Source: Sceloporus undulatus (taxonomy: Eukaryota; Chordata; Lepidosauria; Squamata; Phrynosomatidae). From it: a stretch of 64,000 nucleotides of DNA. The notes below the pieces were generated by a model. It was not told where the DNA came from. It saw only the letters and a list, made by a program, of their open reading frames with translations, and ran no database searches. Each line of letters begins with the position of its first letter. Position 1 is the stretch's first letter. The stretch is taken from contig NC_056523.1 in assembly GCF_019175285.1 (NCBI RefSeq), positions 294,810,793-294,874,792 on the forward strand, in the 5' to 3' direction. The translations under genes were made by a program, and so were the position numbers. Below are positions 1 to 9,894 of this stretch, one piece after another.

Positions 1-777
1 CATTTTGGAAGAAGTTTTCAAGTGATCTTTACACTTTTGAAAGGGTTTTGTTTTGTTTGGTTTTGACTAATGCAAGGGTTACCTGTCCTGGTTATTTGAT
101 TTCATATGTGCATACTGCTTAGTTTTGAATTAAATATATATATATTTCAAATGTTGAGGCTCACTTCTTTTTTGTGGTACAGGAACCTATCCCTATTCTT
201 TCCATGTTGTTTCTTCTTCTGGTACCAACTTTTCTGTTAAAGAAATAATGCTCAGGAACACATCTACTGTGTCAACTGAGGTAAACCTGTATTACAGGTC
301 TTATTGGCACCTGAGAAATTCACCTTTCAACCAGATAAGAAAGTAATATTCTCACTCTCGTTGTTCCAAGGGTAATTTTAAATATGTCACAAAACACTCC
401 TAAAGTAGCTTCAGTTCAAGCTTTGTTGCCCAATTCTGTACGATTCCACTTTATCAGGCAGATGGCAACCACAAAATTTTAGAATGAAGGTCTCCATATG
501 TAGTTTTAGTGAAAGCAGCAAATGTTCATCCTTGCAAAGGATCAATGCAACCCAACCAAATCTTGCAAGAGAAGACATTCAGTCATATGAAAAAACAATC
601 AAGGCAAATTTATTCCCTTTTAAAAATTGTAATCCTTTCCAATTCCCTCAAACAAAATTTGGTTACAAGAAAAGCAAAGACACACATAGTATGACTCCAT
701 TCTAGTTACTGTAGGAAAAAAAAGCAACAAACTGACAGAAGAGACTAACATAACAAAAACATTACTGAAATACCAAC
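1..777 (-). other. SREK1: SREK1 intron 2 (part)
   Basis: Non-coding sequence between SREK1 exon 2 and the left edge, so the rest of the gene lies off the window. It is AT-rich. I see no further exon, RNA gene or clear transposon. The short open frames here have no recognisable protein. Confidence 0.6.
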
Positions 778-911
778 CTTCTGCACAGGGCACAACTATC
801 AGAGCTCTGTCAATAAAAACCGTGTTTGTAAGATGCTGGGCCACACCAACACTTGATGATTCTCGAAACTTAATATAACATACTTTGGAGGAAAAAGCAA
901 GTGGTGCGTTG
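778..911 (-). CDS. SREK1: SREK1 exon 2 (second half of RRM1)
   Basis: Second coding exon of SREK1 (splicing regulatory glutamate/lysine-rich protein, formerly SFRS12), a nuclear SR-related factor that modulates splice-site choice. The minus strand encodes NAPLAFSSKVCYIKF, then SSVGVAQHLTNTVFIDRALI and VVPCAEG, which I recognise as the end of SREK1 RRM1. CYIKF is the RNP1-like strand. The acceptor (TTTCAG) precedes base 911 and the donor (GAAG then GTTGGT) follows base 778. The exon is 134 bp: one base completes the Asp codon split with exon 1, 44 codons follow, and one base is left for exon 3. Exon 3, the second RRM and the RS/EK-rich tail are off the left edge. Confidence 0.93.
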
Positions 912-1043
912 CTGAAAGAAAAAGAAAACATCAGTGCTACAGACTGCAAAAACATGAAGTGAATGCATGTTATTTCCACAAAATCTTAGTTCATTTTGGA
1001 TTGGTGCAAACATTATGTTCTACAGTTAAGGGATCAGGCTGTA

Positions 1044-1150
1044 CAGCTGACCCTCTTTATCTACGGATTTTAGCATCCACGGCTTGAAAACATTCAAAAA
1101 AAGTATAAATTCCAGTTTTATATGAGGAACACCATATTGTTATGCCACTG
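1044..1150 (-). repeat. Tigger-like MITE fragment
   Basis: Starts TACAGCTGACCCTC and carries the internal 'GGATTTTAGCATCCACGG' phrase shared with the better copies at 2394, 19223, 46516 and 54975. Only about half of the element remains. It lies in SREK1 intron 1. Confidence 0.6.
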
Positions 1151-1734
1151 GATTCAGAAATTTATTTTGAATACTAAGCATACTCCTTTTAGACAAAAAT
1201 CTATTCCTGTTTACTCCAAAATTCTTTCACCTCAGCAGTATAATTTAGGATGATTAATGGAATTAATCTATTCTGGGGGGTCGAGAGGGCTCTGGGGGTG
1301 GGGAAAGAAAATAACTACATCCGCAGCCAATTTTGAGTTCATCTGGCCATTTTGGGGAAGGGAGGAAACCAAAATTGATGCAAAAACAACATTTTGTATT
1401 TTGGGGTTTGGGAGTTTTTGACAGTTCAGGAGCCACAAACTTGGGTCTCAAGGGCCACATGTTGCCACACTTAAACAATAAAATTAAAACAATTAAACAT
1501 TAATTTAAACTAATTATAAACAGGTTCAACAAATATTTAAAAAGACATCACACCCATTGAACATCCTTCCCCAACCAGTGAAGGCCTATTTTAATAAAAA
1601 AAAAGCCTTGCCCTGCAGGCAAAAAGAAAGCTGAGAGGCAGCCAATTGAGCCTTCCTTAGGAAGTAGTCCATAGGCTACAAGCAACAACCAAGGTGACTT
1701 TTCCTAGTGTCCTTGCCTGTGAGAGAAAGCCCTC

Positions 1735-1890
1735 CCTAAAGACAGTATGCAGAGAGACCTTGCAGCACCTTTGAGACTAACTGAAAGAAAGCAATTGGCA
1801 GCATGAGCTTTTATAGATTTAAGTCTACTTCCTCAGAAGCATTTGGTGGAATGGAAAGCCAGAGACAGACCTATATATGCCATTGGCGTG
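1735..1890 (+). repeat. Dispersed repeat, 'GCAGCACCTTTGAGACTAAC' family
   Basis: Contains GCAGCACCTTTGAGACTAAC, then AGCTTTTATAGATTTAAGTC and CTACTTCCTCAGA. The same word order recurs near 9625, 12250, 13700, 34150 and 63835, on either strand. I recognise it as a common reptile dispersed repeat but cannot assign its class. Confidence 0.55.
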
Positions 1891-2393
1891 TGAGGAAGTA
1901 AATTCAAATTCAAAATCCTTTGTGTTTGGAAACAAAGTGGCAAGTCCAGTTTTAATTATGGTTGTCTGTGCACAAAGGCATCAGCTAAATCTTTGTATTC
2001 TATCCCTAAAGATACTATGGCTTAAGAGGAGCTGAGCAGACTGTTCAGGATAGCATGGCTGAGCCTGTGCTTTTCTAGCCCTGGTGCTCCCCTGGGTTGG
2101 TCCCTGCGCTGACCCAGGACCTGCTAGCAGCACGTGCTTCTAGGGGGATCACAGGCTGCACTTCACCCACCCCTGCTATACAAGCTGGCAGATAAAACAA
2201 AAGCTGTCCATTAGTATCCTACTCATAAGATTTTGAGTTTCTAGAAACTTCTGACAAGCCACTTTTGAACTGCATGTTGAACTAAACAGAGCTTAGCCTG
2301 ATCCAGTAAGGCAATTCTTATTTCTAAATAATAACTGGCCTAATTTTATGAGCAGTTGTGATGACCTGACTGTAAGTGACTCAGACGACTGTA

Positions 2394-2618
2394 CAGTGAG
2401 CTTTTGGTATTGGCAGGCATTTGGTTTCAGGACCCGCCGCCCTGACTCCATGGATACCAAAATCTGTGGATACTCAAGTCCCATTAAATACAATGGCATT
2501 ATAAATCGGTGTCCTTATATAAATGGCAAAATCAAGGTTCGCTTTTTGGAATTTATGCTTTTATGCCATGGATGCTTGAATCCGTGGATAAGAAATCCAT
2601 GATATGGAGGGCAAACTG
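2394..2618 (+). mobile_element. Tigger-like MITE, complete
   Basis: Bounded by TA dinucleotides (2392-2393 and 2619-2620) with inverted ends CAGTGAGC and the complement of GGGCAAACTG. The interior has the family's repeated 'CCATGGATACCAAAATC' and 'GATGCTTGAATCCGTGG' phrases. It is too short to encode a transposase. A TA target duplication and a CAGT start fit Tc1/mariner-Tigger. Lies in SREK1 intron 1. Confidence 0.75.
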
Positions 2619-2956
2619 TACTTTTATGCAAACAGGCAGATGGCCAGATGAAGACGGCTACACTTGCAAGCATGCAGCAGCTGCAACAAAAAACAAATAA
2701 AATTAGTCTAGGAAAGTTGCTGTCTGACAAACAAGCATTCACATTAATACTGAATAACTGAACCACTCACTTCAAAATTCAACATTATATTTTCAGAGTC
2801 ATGCTACCGTTGAACTGACCGGACTCAGGAGAGGGCTGCCTTATTTTGATTCAATGGGTCTACCCTATTTGGGGCTAAATCCAATTTAGCATGGAAGGGA
2901 AACTCCCAGCTTGCCAAATGCTGTTGGGCAGCAAGTCAAATCAGTCCTAGAACTTC

Positions 2957-3226
2957 ACCACGGGTGAAAATTGGGGGTTTAACAAGGCATTTTCCCTGGA
3001 CAGTCGCACGACTGAGGCAAAGATTTTCCAACGATGTCACGCTTAGAGAGGACTTAGCCCAGGAAAAAAGCTCCAACAACAAATCATTCATGTGTTGCTG
3101 AGGCATTCCTGGTCCTTTCCAGGAAAAGTCCTCTCTAATCGTGACATTGTTGGAAAATCTTTGCCTCAATCATGCGACTGTCCAGGGAAAATGCCTTGTT
3201 AAGCCCCCAATTTCCCCTGTGCAATA
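2957..3226. mobile_element. Palindromic MITE with about 95-bp arms
   Basis: Left arm (GGTTTAACAAGGCATTTTCC onward, to about 3050) and right arm (about 3128-3226, ending GGAAAATGCCTTGTTAAGCC) are near-perfect reverse complements around a spacer of about 75 bp. No clear target duplication and no coding capacity. It sits in SREK1 intron 1, so transcripts could fold into a long hairpin. Family unassigned. Confidence 0.7.
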
Positions 3227-3811
3227 AAGTCACTAGTGAGCACAAGGAAAACTAGAAGCTGAAATCATCTGAAGGGCCATATTACTCCTACCCTGATCTG
3301 GCCTATTTTTTTTCCAACTGGAAGCAATATGTCAATATATTGGATATGAAATGTCCTTTCCTTAGCATCCTGTCTTTGCTGTCAAAATGTCTACAAGTTT
3401 TATGTCTTTCGTCTGAGGAACCTCTAGGCATTTGGCAAGATATACACTGCGCCTAATTCCAATTAATCTCAAAGTGTAAATGCATGCTAGCACAAACCAT
3501 TTAACATTACTTGATGTTTCCTTGTGAGAAACACTTAAGAGGAACATAAACTTGTAATGACAGATTCTGACAAGAAGTGATCCATGTAACTGTCATAATG
3601 CAGGTGGGTATTTAATCTTCCATGCTTTGCTCTTAACAGAAGAACAAACATTACATTGCTACAAGGGTATAAAACTATTTCCACCAGTCTGAATTCAGTC
3701 TGCCACTATCTTACTAACATCTAAAACAGCAACAAACATCTCTGATGTTTATTTTAAAGCTATTGAAGAAAAAGAGAAAGATAGGGCTGAGAGAGTGAAG
3801 ATGAATTCTGT

Positions 3812-4003
3812 CACACTGCAGAATCAATGGCACTCCTTGCAATGGCTCAGTGCTATGGAATTCTGGGATTTGCAGCTTCGTCAGACGTTTAGCCTTCTCT
3901 TGCAGAGAGCGCTGATGCCACAGCAAACTACTAGTCCCAGGATCCCATGGGATGGAGCCATAATGGTTAAAGGGGTGTCAAACCGCATTAATCCTGCAGT
4001 GTC
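3812..4003. mobile_element. Palindromic MITE (ACACTGCAG-ended family)
   Basis: Begins CACACTGCAGAATCAATGG and ends with its inverted counterpart ATTAATCCTGCAGTGTCG. The internal pair 'GGAATTCTGGGATTTGCAG' and 'CTAGTCCCAGGATCCCATGG' is the inverted motif pair typical of this family, which has about ten copies in the window. Confidence 0.7.
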
Positions 4004-4007
4004 GCTC

Positions 4008-4085
4008 TGATGCGTTTATGTCTGTGTGTGTTGTGAGCCGCCTTGGGTCCCAACTTGGGAGAAAGGCAGGATAAAAATAAAACCC
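4008..4085 (+). repeat. L2-like LINE 3' end
   Basis: Contains TGTGAGCCGCCTTGGGTCCC followed by GGGAGAAAGGCAGGATAAAA, the usual 3' terminus of reptile L2/CR1-type LINEs or the SINEs that borrow it. No coding part remains. Confidence 0.6.
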
Positions 4086-4199
4086 CATACACTAAAGGAA
4101 GAGGAAACACTATTGAAAGGGGGTTGAACCCCCCCCTACAGCAGAGGGACCTGGGTCCCCAGAGGGGTCCCTAGAGGGGCTTGTCCCTCAGGAGCCACA

Positions 4200-4750
4200 C
4201 TGAGAGACACTGAGGGGAAAGGAGAAATAAAAAGGTTGATGACGGTTAAACCGTTGACGGCCGCCATCTTAACTCCTGGCAGCCGAGCGGAGGCGTCTCA
4301 TCCACTCGCGTCCGCTTGCCCACAACCAAAATGGCGGCGGAGGCATCGCTCCCGTTCGCTACGCACTCTCTCCCTCCAAGGACGCTCCCTCCCGCCCCTC
4401 TCTATGGCCCCGAGGCCCCCTCTCGCTCGCTTACTCCGGAGGGTAGAGGCGCAGCTCCTCGATGTCGCCTAGGAAACCGAAGAGCGTCCTCATCTGCTCG
4501 CTGGTGACCGCCGAGGATAAGTTGGTGACTTGGATCACCGAAGTCGGCGTCAAAGGGAAGCCCAGAGGGACCCCGATCCCGCCGCTGTTCATCATGATGG
4601 CGGCGGCAGTGGCTGCAACTCCTCTGCCTCGGCTGACCAGCGCACGGAAGCGGAAAGACGGAAGTCACCACAGAGCGCGGGGCGGGCTTTCCTAGAGCGT
4701 CCAAGCGCCTACGGAGACGGCTTCCTAGAGCGTCCAGTTGCCTCCCCCGC
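4200..4750 (-). promoter_or_regulatory. SREK1: SREK1 promoter / CpG island
   Basis: CpG-dense, GC-rich block around SREK1 exon 1 in otherwise AT-rich DNA. YY1-like ATGGCGGC motifs occur at about 4260-4271 (minus), 4327-4338 (plus) and 4595-4606 (plus). Clustered ATGGCGGC near the transcription start is usual for CpG-island promoters. No TATA box is evident. The transcription start itself cannot be fixed from sequence alone. Confidence 0.7.
4435..4595 (-). CDS. SREK1: SREK1 exon 1 (start codon and first half of RRM1)
   Basis: First coding exon of SREK1. The minus strand reads MMNSGGIGVPLGF, then TPTSVIQVTNLSSAVTSEQM and RTLFGFLGDIEELRLYPP, the N-terminus of the SREK1 long isoform. VIQVTNL is the RNP2 strand of RRM1. 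I chose 4595 because two ATGs are adjacent in frame (4595-4593 and 4592-4590) and the first follows GCCGCCATC; the second could equally be used. The donor, GA then GTAAGC, follows base 4435 and leaves two bases of a codon. Joining to exon 2 gives YPPDNAPLAF as in the known protein. The exon lies inside a CpG island. Confidence 0.93.
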
Positions 4751-4751
4751 A

Positions 4752-5263
4752 GAGAATGCTGGGAGTTGTAGTTTATTGTGACACCAGCGCTAGAGAAAGC
4801 TAAATGTTTCACAAAATTCAAATGTCTCACAGAACTCAGTGTGGATTTTGACTCTCTGTGGTCCAAAACACACTTCAGGAAATAATCCAGTTTGAGACTG
4901 CTTTAACTGCCTTGGTTCAGTGCTGGGGAATCCTGGGAATTGCAGTTTGTTGTGGCATCATAGCTCTCTCTCACAGAGAAGGCTAAATGTCTCACAAAAC
5001 TCAAGTGTCTCGTAGAATTCAGTGTGTATTTTGACTCTAAGGTCCAAAACACTCTGCAGAAAACAATCCAGTTTGAGACTGCTTTAACTGCCCTGCTAAG
5101 TGCTGGAGAATCCTGGGAATCGTAGTTTATTGTGTCATCAGAACTTTATGTCAGAGAAGGCTCAATGTCTCACAAAACTACAGTTCCCAGAATTCCCTAA
5201 CATTGAGCATGTGCAGTTAAATCGGTTGCAAACTGGATGATTTCTACAGTGTTTTTGGACCTA
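4752..5263. repeat. Tandem MITE array upstream of SREK1
   Basis: One truncated and two fuller units of the ACACTGCAG-ended palindromic MITE in direct tandem: about 4752-4858, 4859-5039 and 5040-5263. Each later unit opens with GGTCCAAAACAC and contains CTGGGAATTGCAGTTTGTTG or a variant. The first, truncated unit is fused directly to the SREK1 CpG island. The last unit is a complete palindrome ending GTGTTTTTGGACCT. Confidence 0.75.
4754..4772 (-). promoter_or_regulatory. ZNF143/Staf-like site upstream of SREK1
   Basis: The minus strand reads ACTACAACTCCCAGCATTC, close to the known ZNF143 (Staf) site ACTACAATTCCCAGAATGC. It lies about 160 bp upstream of the SREK1 start codon. ZNF143 sites are frequent at vertebrate CpG-island promoters. 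The surrounding bases match the neighbouring MITE units, so the site probably came with the transposon. Binding is inferred, not shown. Confidence 0.5.
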
Positions 5264-5475
5264 AATCTGCATCCGCACTACAGAAATAATGCAGGTTTGA
5301 CACCGCTTTAAATGCCGTGGTTCCATGCTGTGGAATTCTGGGAAGTGTAGTTTGTCGTGGCACCAGAGCTCTCTGAGAAAGCTAAATATGTCACAAAACT
5401 ATACATTCTATAGTACTGAGCCATGGCAGTTAAAGTGGTATCAAACTGGATTATTTCTGCATTGCGTGTGCAGCC
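5264..5475. mobile_element. Palindromic MITE (ACACTGCAG family)
   Basis: Begins ATCTGCATCCGCACTACAG, contains GGAATTCTGGGAAGTGTAG, and ends with GGATTATTTCTGCATTGCGT. It directly adjoins the tandem array on its left. Confidence 0.7.
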
Positions 5476-5548
5476 TAAACGTTTGGTTTAGCCATGAAGC
5501 AAAGACCTTTTTGTATGTATGTGTGTGTCTAAGATGATTAGTCGATAT

Positions 5549-5737
5549 GACACTACATTGTTATAGTGCTATTATTCCATTTTACTTGGTGTGGAGTCCT
5601 GGGAGTTGTAGTTCTGTGAGGCCTAATAGCTCAGAACACTTATGTTCCGCTTTCCTAATCTGCAGATCCCAGGGTTCCACGGGAGGCAGCCATGGCAGTT
5701 AAGGCAGGAATAATAGCACTGTAACACTGTAGTGTGA
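5549..5737. mobile_element. Palindromic MITE (related subfamily)
   Basis: Inverted ends GACACTACATTGTTATAGTG and the complement of GCACTGTAACACTGTAGTG. The inner pair GGAGTCCTGGGAGTTGTAG and CAGATCCCAGGGTTCCACGG marks it as a diverged relative of the neighbouring MITEs. Confidence 0.65.
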
Positions 5738-5751
5738 ACTGTCCAAGCTTA

Positions 5752-5753
5752 TT

Positions 5754-5784
<31 letters not shown>

Positions 5785-7220
5785 TATCCCGCTCTTTTCC
5801 CAGGACTGGGACTCAGAGCGGCTTTACAGCAATTAAAAAACAAACAAACAAACAAACAAACAAACAAACAGAAAGTACAATTAAAACATTTTACAAATAA
5901 ATAGATAAATGACATGCATTAAACAGAATGATTAAACTAGTCCAACATTCCTGTCTGTTCTTATAGTGATTACTTAAATGCCTGTTTGAACAGATAGGTC
6001 TTCACCTGCCGTCGGAAAGCCATCAAGGAGGGAGCCGTTCTTATCTCCCTGGGCAGGGAGTTCCAGAGTCTAGGGGCAGCCACTGAGAAGGCCCTCTCTC
6101 GTGTCTCCAACAAACGTGTTTGTGAAGGTGTTGGGATGGAGAGAAGGGCTTCTCCAGAGGATCTCAGAGTCCAGGCAGGTTCATACCAGGAGAAACGGTC
6201 TGCCAAATAATGTGGACCTGAGCCATGTAGGGCTTTGTAGGATATAACCAGTACCTTGAATTGTGCCTGGGAATGAACTGGCAGCCAATGAAGCTGTTTC
6301 AACAGGGGAGTTGTATGGGCTCTGTAATCAGCACTTGTTAACAGCCTGGCAGTAGCTCTTTGAACCAGTTGAATTTTCCGAACACTTTTCAAAGGCAGTC
6401 CTATGTAGAGCCCATTACAGTAGTCCAAACGGGATGTAACCAAGGCATGTACCACCGTGGCCAGATCTGGCTTCTCAAGGAACGGGCGCAGTTGGTGCAC
6501 AAGTTTTAAATGTGCGAAAGCACTCCTGGTCACAGCAGAGACCTGGGACTCCAAGTTTAAAGCTGAGTCCAAGATTACTCCTAAACTGCGAACCTGTGTT
6601 TTCAGGGGGAGTGTGATTCCATCTAACACAGGCTGGATCCCTATTCCCTGATCTGCCTTCCGACTGACCAGGAGCACCTCTGTCTTGTCTGGATTAAGTT
6701 TCAACTTGTTTGCCCTCATCCAGTCCATTACTGAAGACAGGCACTGGTTTAGAACCAGGACTGCCTCCTTGGAGTGAGGTGGGAAGGAGTAGTAGAGTTG
6801 AGTGTCATCTGCATATTGATGACATCGCACCCCAAAACTCCGGACAACCTCTCCCAGCGGTTTCATGTATAAGTTAAACAGCGACAACACAGAACCTTGA
6901 GGGACCCCACAGGTCAATGGCCAGGGGGTCGATCAGGAGTCCCCCAGTACCACCTTCTGAGTTTGCCCCTCCAGGAAGGAACGGAACCACTGTAGAACAG
7001 TACCTCCAAGCCCCATCCCAGAGAGGCGGTCTAGAAGGATACCATGATCGATGGTATCAAAAGCTGCTGTAAGGTCCAGAAGAACCAACAGGGACGCACT
7101 CCCTCTGTCCAGTTCCCTGCGTAGGTCATCCACCAAGGCGATTAAGGCTGTCTCTGTTCCATAGCCAGGTCTGAAACCAGATTGAAATGGATCTAGATAA
7201 TCCGTTTCTGAGATCAAGAT
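5752..7220 (-). mobile_element. L2-clade LINE, 5'-truncated
   Basis: Non-LTR retrotransposon fragment. It keeps the reverse transcriptase core and C-terminal region in two frames, split near 6925: DYLDPFQSGFRPGYGTETAL and LLVLLDLTAAFDTIDHGILL in the upstream part, then GVPQGSVLSLFNLYMKPLG and the catalytic YADD box. The C-terminus has LHWLPVHSQAQFKVLV and ending RQVKTYLFKQAFK. The 3' end is the (TTTA)n run at about 5751-5784. The endonuclease and the N-terminus are missing. This subfamily differs from the copy at 26130 in sequence and tail. It is inactive because of truncation and the frame break. Confidence 0.9.
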
Positions 7221-7229
7221 CCTCCCTGG

Positions 7230-7960
7230 TTGTTATGCCTTTACTGACACATTGTCTATATGTACTCTTTGTGCACATTTTATTCCTGAATCAGTGCAAA
7301 GTGCAGTAACCCCAATCTGGCAGCTCTCATTTCCAGTATTAATATCTGTGGCTTTGGAAACCTCTTCCCCCTTGAAAAGAGTAAGGATAATTTCTGAAAT
7401 GTTTCCCGTCAGTTTTCTTTCCTTTGAGTTGCTTCAAGTGCTTGGTTCTTATCCTTGCCCTCTGCTAAGAACTTGTTTAAGGGCTTCTCTCCAAACAGTA
7501 ATTTTCCTATAAATGGAGTCTTTACAAAATTTAATTGGAATATTTTCTATTAACTGTGTTGCTTGCAGCAATAAATACTTGCTTTGTCTTCTCTTTCTTC
7601 TCTTTATAATTCAGTGTCTTATTGGTGGGGCAATAAGACACGTCTTTCTTACTTTACAGTGTCTTTTTACTTTGCATTCCAGAATTTAATTTTTATTCCC
7701 GCATATGAAATTTTGATTGTATTGAATTATTCCTATTCAATGAATTCATTCCCATCTATTTAATTTTTCATTAGCTAATTGAATTACTGAATCTAGTTGA
7801 TTAATCAAATTAATTAAATTACTAAAATTATTTGTGTTTGATAAATTGCTTAAATTAGAAAAATTCATTCCATTTAATAAATTCTGACTATGTAATGTTG
7901 ACTTGAATTCCTGCTTGTACGTCTGCCTTCGCTAAATCTCTTAAAATATTTTCCATTGCA
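7230..7960. other. Intergenic, nothing recognised
   Basis: AT-rich sequence with runs of AATTNAATTA-type words at 7730-7890. I see no gene, RNA or clear transposon here. Confidence 0.5.
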
Positions 7961-7964
7961 GGTG

Positions 7965-8112
7965 CTGAACTAAGGCTGGGATTTATAGTTTTACAAGGAC
8001 TCTAGTCTTCTCTGCCAGAATTCTGGTGCCTCTACAAAGCCCAGGATTCTGCAGGATTGTGCCATAGCCAATAAGGCAGTGTCAAAGTACATTTCTACAG
8101 TGTGGATACCCC
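7965..8112. repeat. Diverged palindromic MITE fragment
   Basis: Contains GGCTGGGATTTATAGTTTTA, CCCAGGATTCTGCAGG and the terminal TTTCTACAGTGTGGATACC, in the order seen in the ACACTGCAG family. Older and incomplete. Confidence 0.55.
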
Positions 8113-8429
8113 CCAGAGCAGGTTGCAAACTTACACATATTGAGAGTAATAGGTATTTAATTCAATATAATCTCTTCCTGATTTACTGCTTTAAACATAG
8201 GTATGTACTACCTATTCAGAAGTGAAACCGTGCTAGTGTAACTAGGGTTGCCATCCCCGAGGACCTCCAAACCGGGAAAATGTAGGACAATGTTTTTAAA
8301 ATGTAGGACTTTTTTTTTAAATTTCCTGGCCAGGAAATTTAAAAAAAAAAGGTCCTACATTTTAAAACATTGTCAAAGGCCTCACGGGGGGCCTGGGCTC
8401 CGCAATCGGGAGCCGCTCCAAGGCCTCGC

Positions 8430-9345
8430 CGGGGCCTTCCTTTAAAAAAGCTGTCAAGACGGATCTCTTCCGGCAGGCCTTTCCAGATTAAATTTTCTCC
8501 CGGCCCAGGCTCCCGGGTTCCCCGATTTCCCTTATTCCTCTCGTGGCCCCATCCTCTGATGGTGAGGATTGCTGAGGGTTTGGGGGTTTAGTTTAGGATA
8601 GTATAATTATACATTGTTATAGTCCCATTTTAATACATTTAAGTCTTTAATAATAATAATAATAATAAAATTTTTATTTATATGCCGCCCTTCCTCCGAT
8701 CAGGGCGGCTCACAACATAATTAAAATACAAACAATTCGATAAAAACATATTTAAAAACAAACCAACAGTAAAGTCCCAAAGCCCAACCTCTTGGCCACG
8801 AAAGAGGAGGGAGGCCCACAGGATATTTACTCGGGGAATGCCTGTTGGAATAGGAAGGTTTTGAGGTCCTTCCTAAATTGGGCCAGGGTGGTGGACGAGC
8901 GGAGCTCTGTGGGCAGCGCATTCCAAAGGGCTGGGGCAGCTATGGAAAACGACCTCCGAGTGGTGGAGGCCAACCTAGCCCCAGGCACCTTCAGTAGCTG
9001 CTGCCCAGACGTTCTGAGGGTGCGAGGCGGAATGTACGGGGAGAGGCGGTCCTTCAGGTATCCTGGGCCCAAGCCATTTAGGGCTTTATAGGTAATTACC
9101 AACACCTTATATTGAGCTCGGAAGCGAATGGGCAGCCAATGAAGATCTTTTAAAACTGGTGTTATATGGCTGGTCCTGGACGCACCAGTGATAATTTTTT
9201 AAGGGCGGGAAGGGAGTATAAATATTGATGTATATTTTATTCTGTAAATTTTTATGTTGTTCACCGCCCAAATTGGCTTTGCCACCAGGCGGTATAGAAA
9301 TAATAATAATAATAATTATTATTATTATTATTATTATTCCTGGGC
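8430..9345 (+). mobile_element. L2-clade LINE 3' end, split by another L2
   Basis: Plus-strand L2 end encoding AVKTDLFRQAFPD then a stop (8445-8490) and a 3' UTR to about 8647. It resumes at about 9194 with GGGCGGGAAGGGAGTATAAA, CACCGCCC and a (TAA)n/(TTA)n tail at 9298-9338. The interruption is the minus-strand L2 at 8648-9193. Confidence 0.7.
8648..9193 (-). mobile_element. L2-clade LINE 3' fragment, nested
   Basis: The minus strand encodes the L2 C-terminus LVITYKALNGLGPGYLKDRL and ending KDLKTFLFQQAFPE, almost identical to the C-terminus of the copy at 26130. The 3' tail is (TTA)n at about 8648-8670. It lies inside an older plus-strand L2, which lies inside hAT copy A, so the insertion order is readable. 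Confidence 0.85.
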
Positions 9346-9619
9346 TCCACGATTGCAGAACCGCTCCAAGGCCTCGCCGGGGGCCTGGGAGACAGGGCCT
9401 CGCTGGGGGGAGGAGTCCCGGGGGCGGGACCAAACTGGGGCGGGATCATGTGGACCCGCCCCAAACCGGGAAAGTCCCGCCCCCTGGCGGGATATGGCAA
9501 GCCTAGTCAGGCAAGTTTACCCAGCTTTAATTAGTATACCCTTTGGTCACAATCACAGAATCACAAGGCTAGGAGGATTAAAAGATATAGCTGTGTTTGT
9601 CTGTGGAATCAGTATGTAG

Positions 9620-9690
9620 AGAGATATTGTAGCACCTTTGAGACTAACTGAAGGAAAGAAATTTCCAGGAGTCCATCCAGACCATCACTC
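9620..9690 (+). repeat. Dispersed repeat, 'GCACCTTTGAGACTAACTGA' family
   Basis: Contains TTGTAGCACCTTTGAGACTA, the word shared with the copies at 1735, 13690 and 63800. Class unknown. Confidence 0.5.
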
Positions 9691-9893
9691 TCAGCTATTG
9701 TATTGTTTTTAAATGGTTTTTAGTCTCTTTTAGCTTGTTTAGTTTTTGCTCTGGTTTTATGGGAGGTGGGTTCTGCACTACGTTGGGTGTTTTTGTATTC
9801 TGTTTTCGTAAATGCTCTTTGTTGGAAACCGCTGTGATCAGTTTTGGAATAGCAGTATATAAATAAATTTTATGATTATTATTATTATTATTA
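9690..9893 (+). repeat. LINE/SINE 3' end with (ATT)n tail
   Basis: Ends AACCGCTGTGATCAGTTTTG, then GCAGTATATAAATAAATTTT and a short ATT run, the standard 3' terminus of L2/CR1-type elements. Confidence 0.55.
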
Positions 9894-9894
9894 A

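Larger units (their letters stand above)
8243..9505. mobile_element. hAT-like element, left copy (A)
   Basis: Left end TAGGGTTGCCATCC, followed by GACCTCCAAACCGGG and ATGTAGGACAA, shared with the copies at 21671 and 22117. Right end GGATATGGCAAGCCTA. The element's own GC-rich core flanks a nested LINE block (about 8430-9345). No transposase. Its right flank (GTCAGGCA) does not repeat its left flank (AGTGTAAC). Confidence 0.75.

Noticed and set aside
4402-4866. 154-residue open frame on the minus strand over SREK1 exon 1
   Set aside because: It runs in another frame from SREK1 and crosses promoter and MITE sequence. The SREK1 reading matches a known protein and has a proper donor, so this is a shadow.
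8243-9505. Copy A as a simple stand-alone insertion
   Set aside because: Its flanks AGTGTAAC and GTCAGGCA do not match, whereas its left flank matches the far right flank of copy B exactly.
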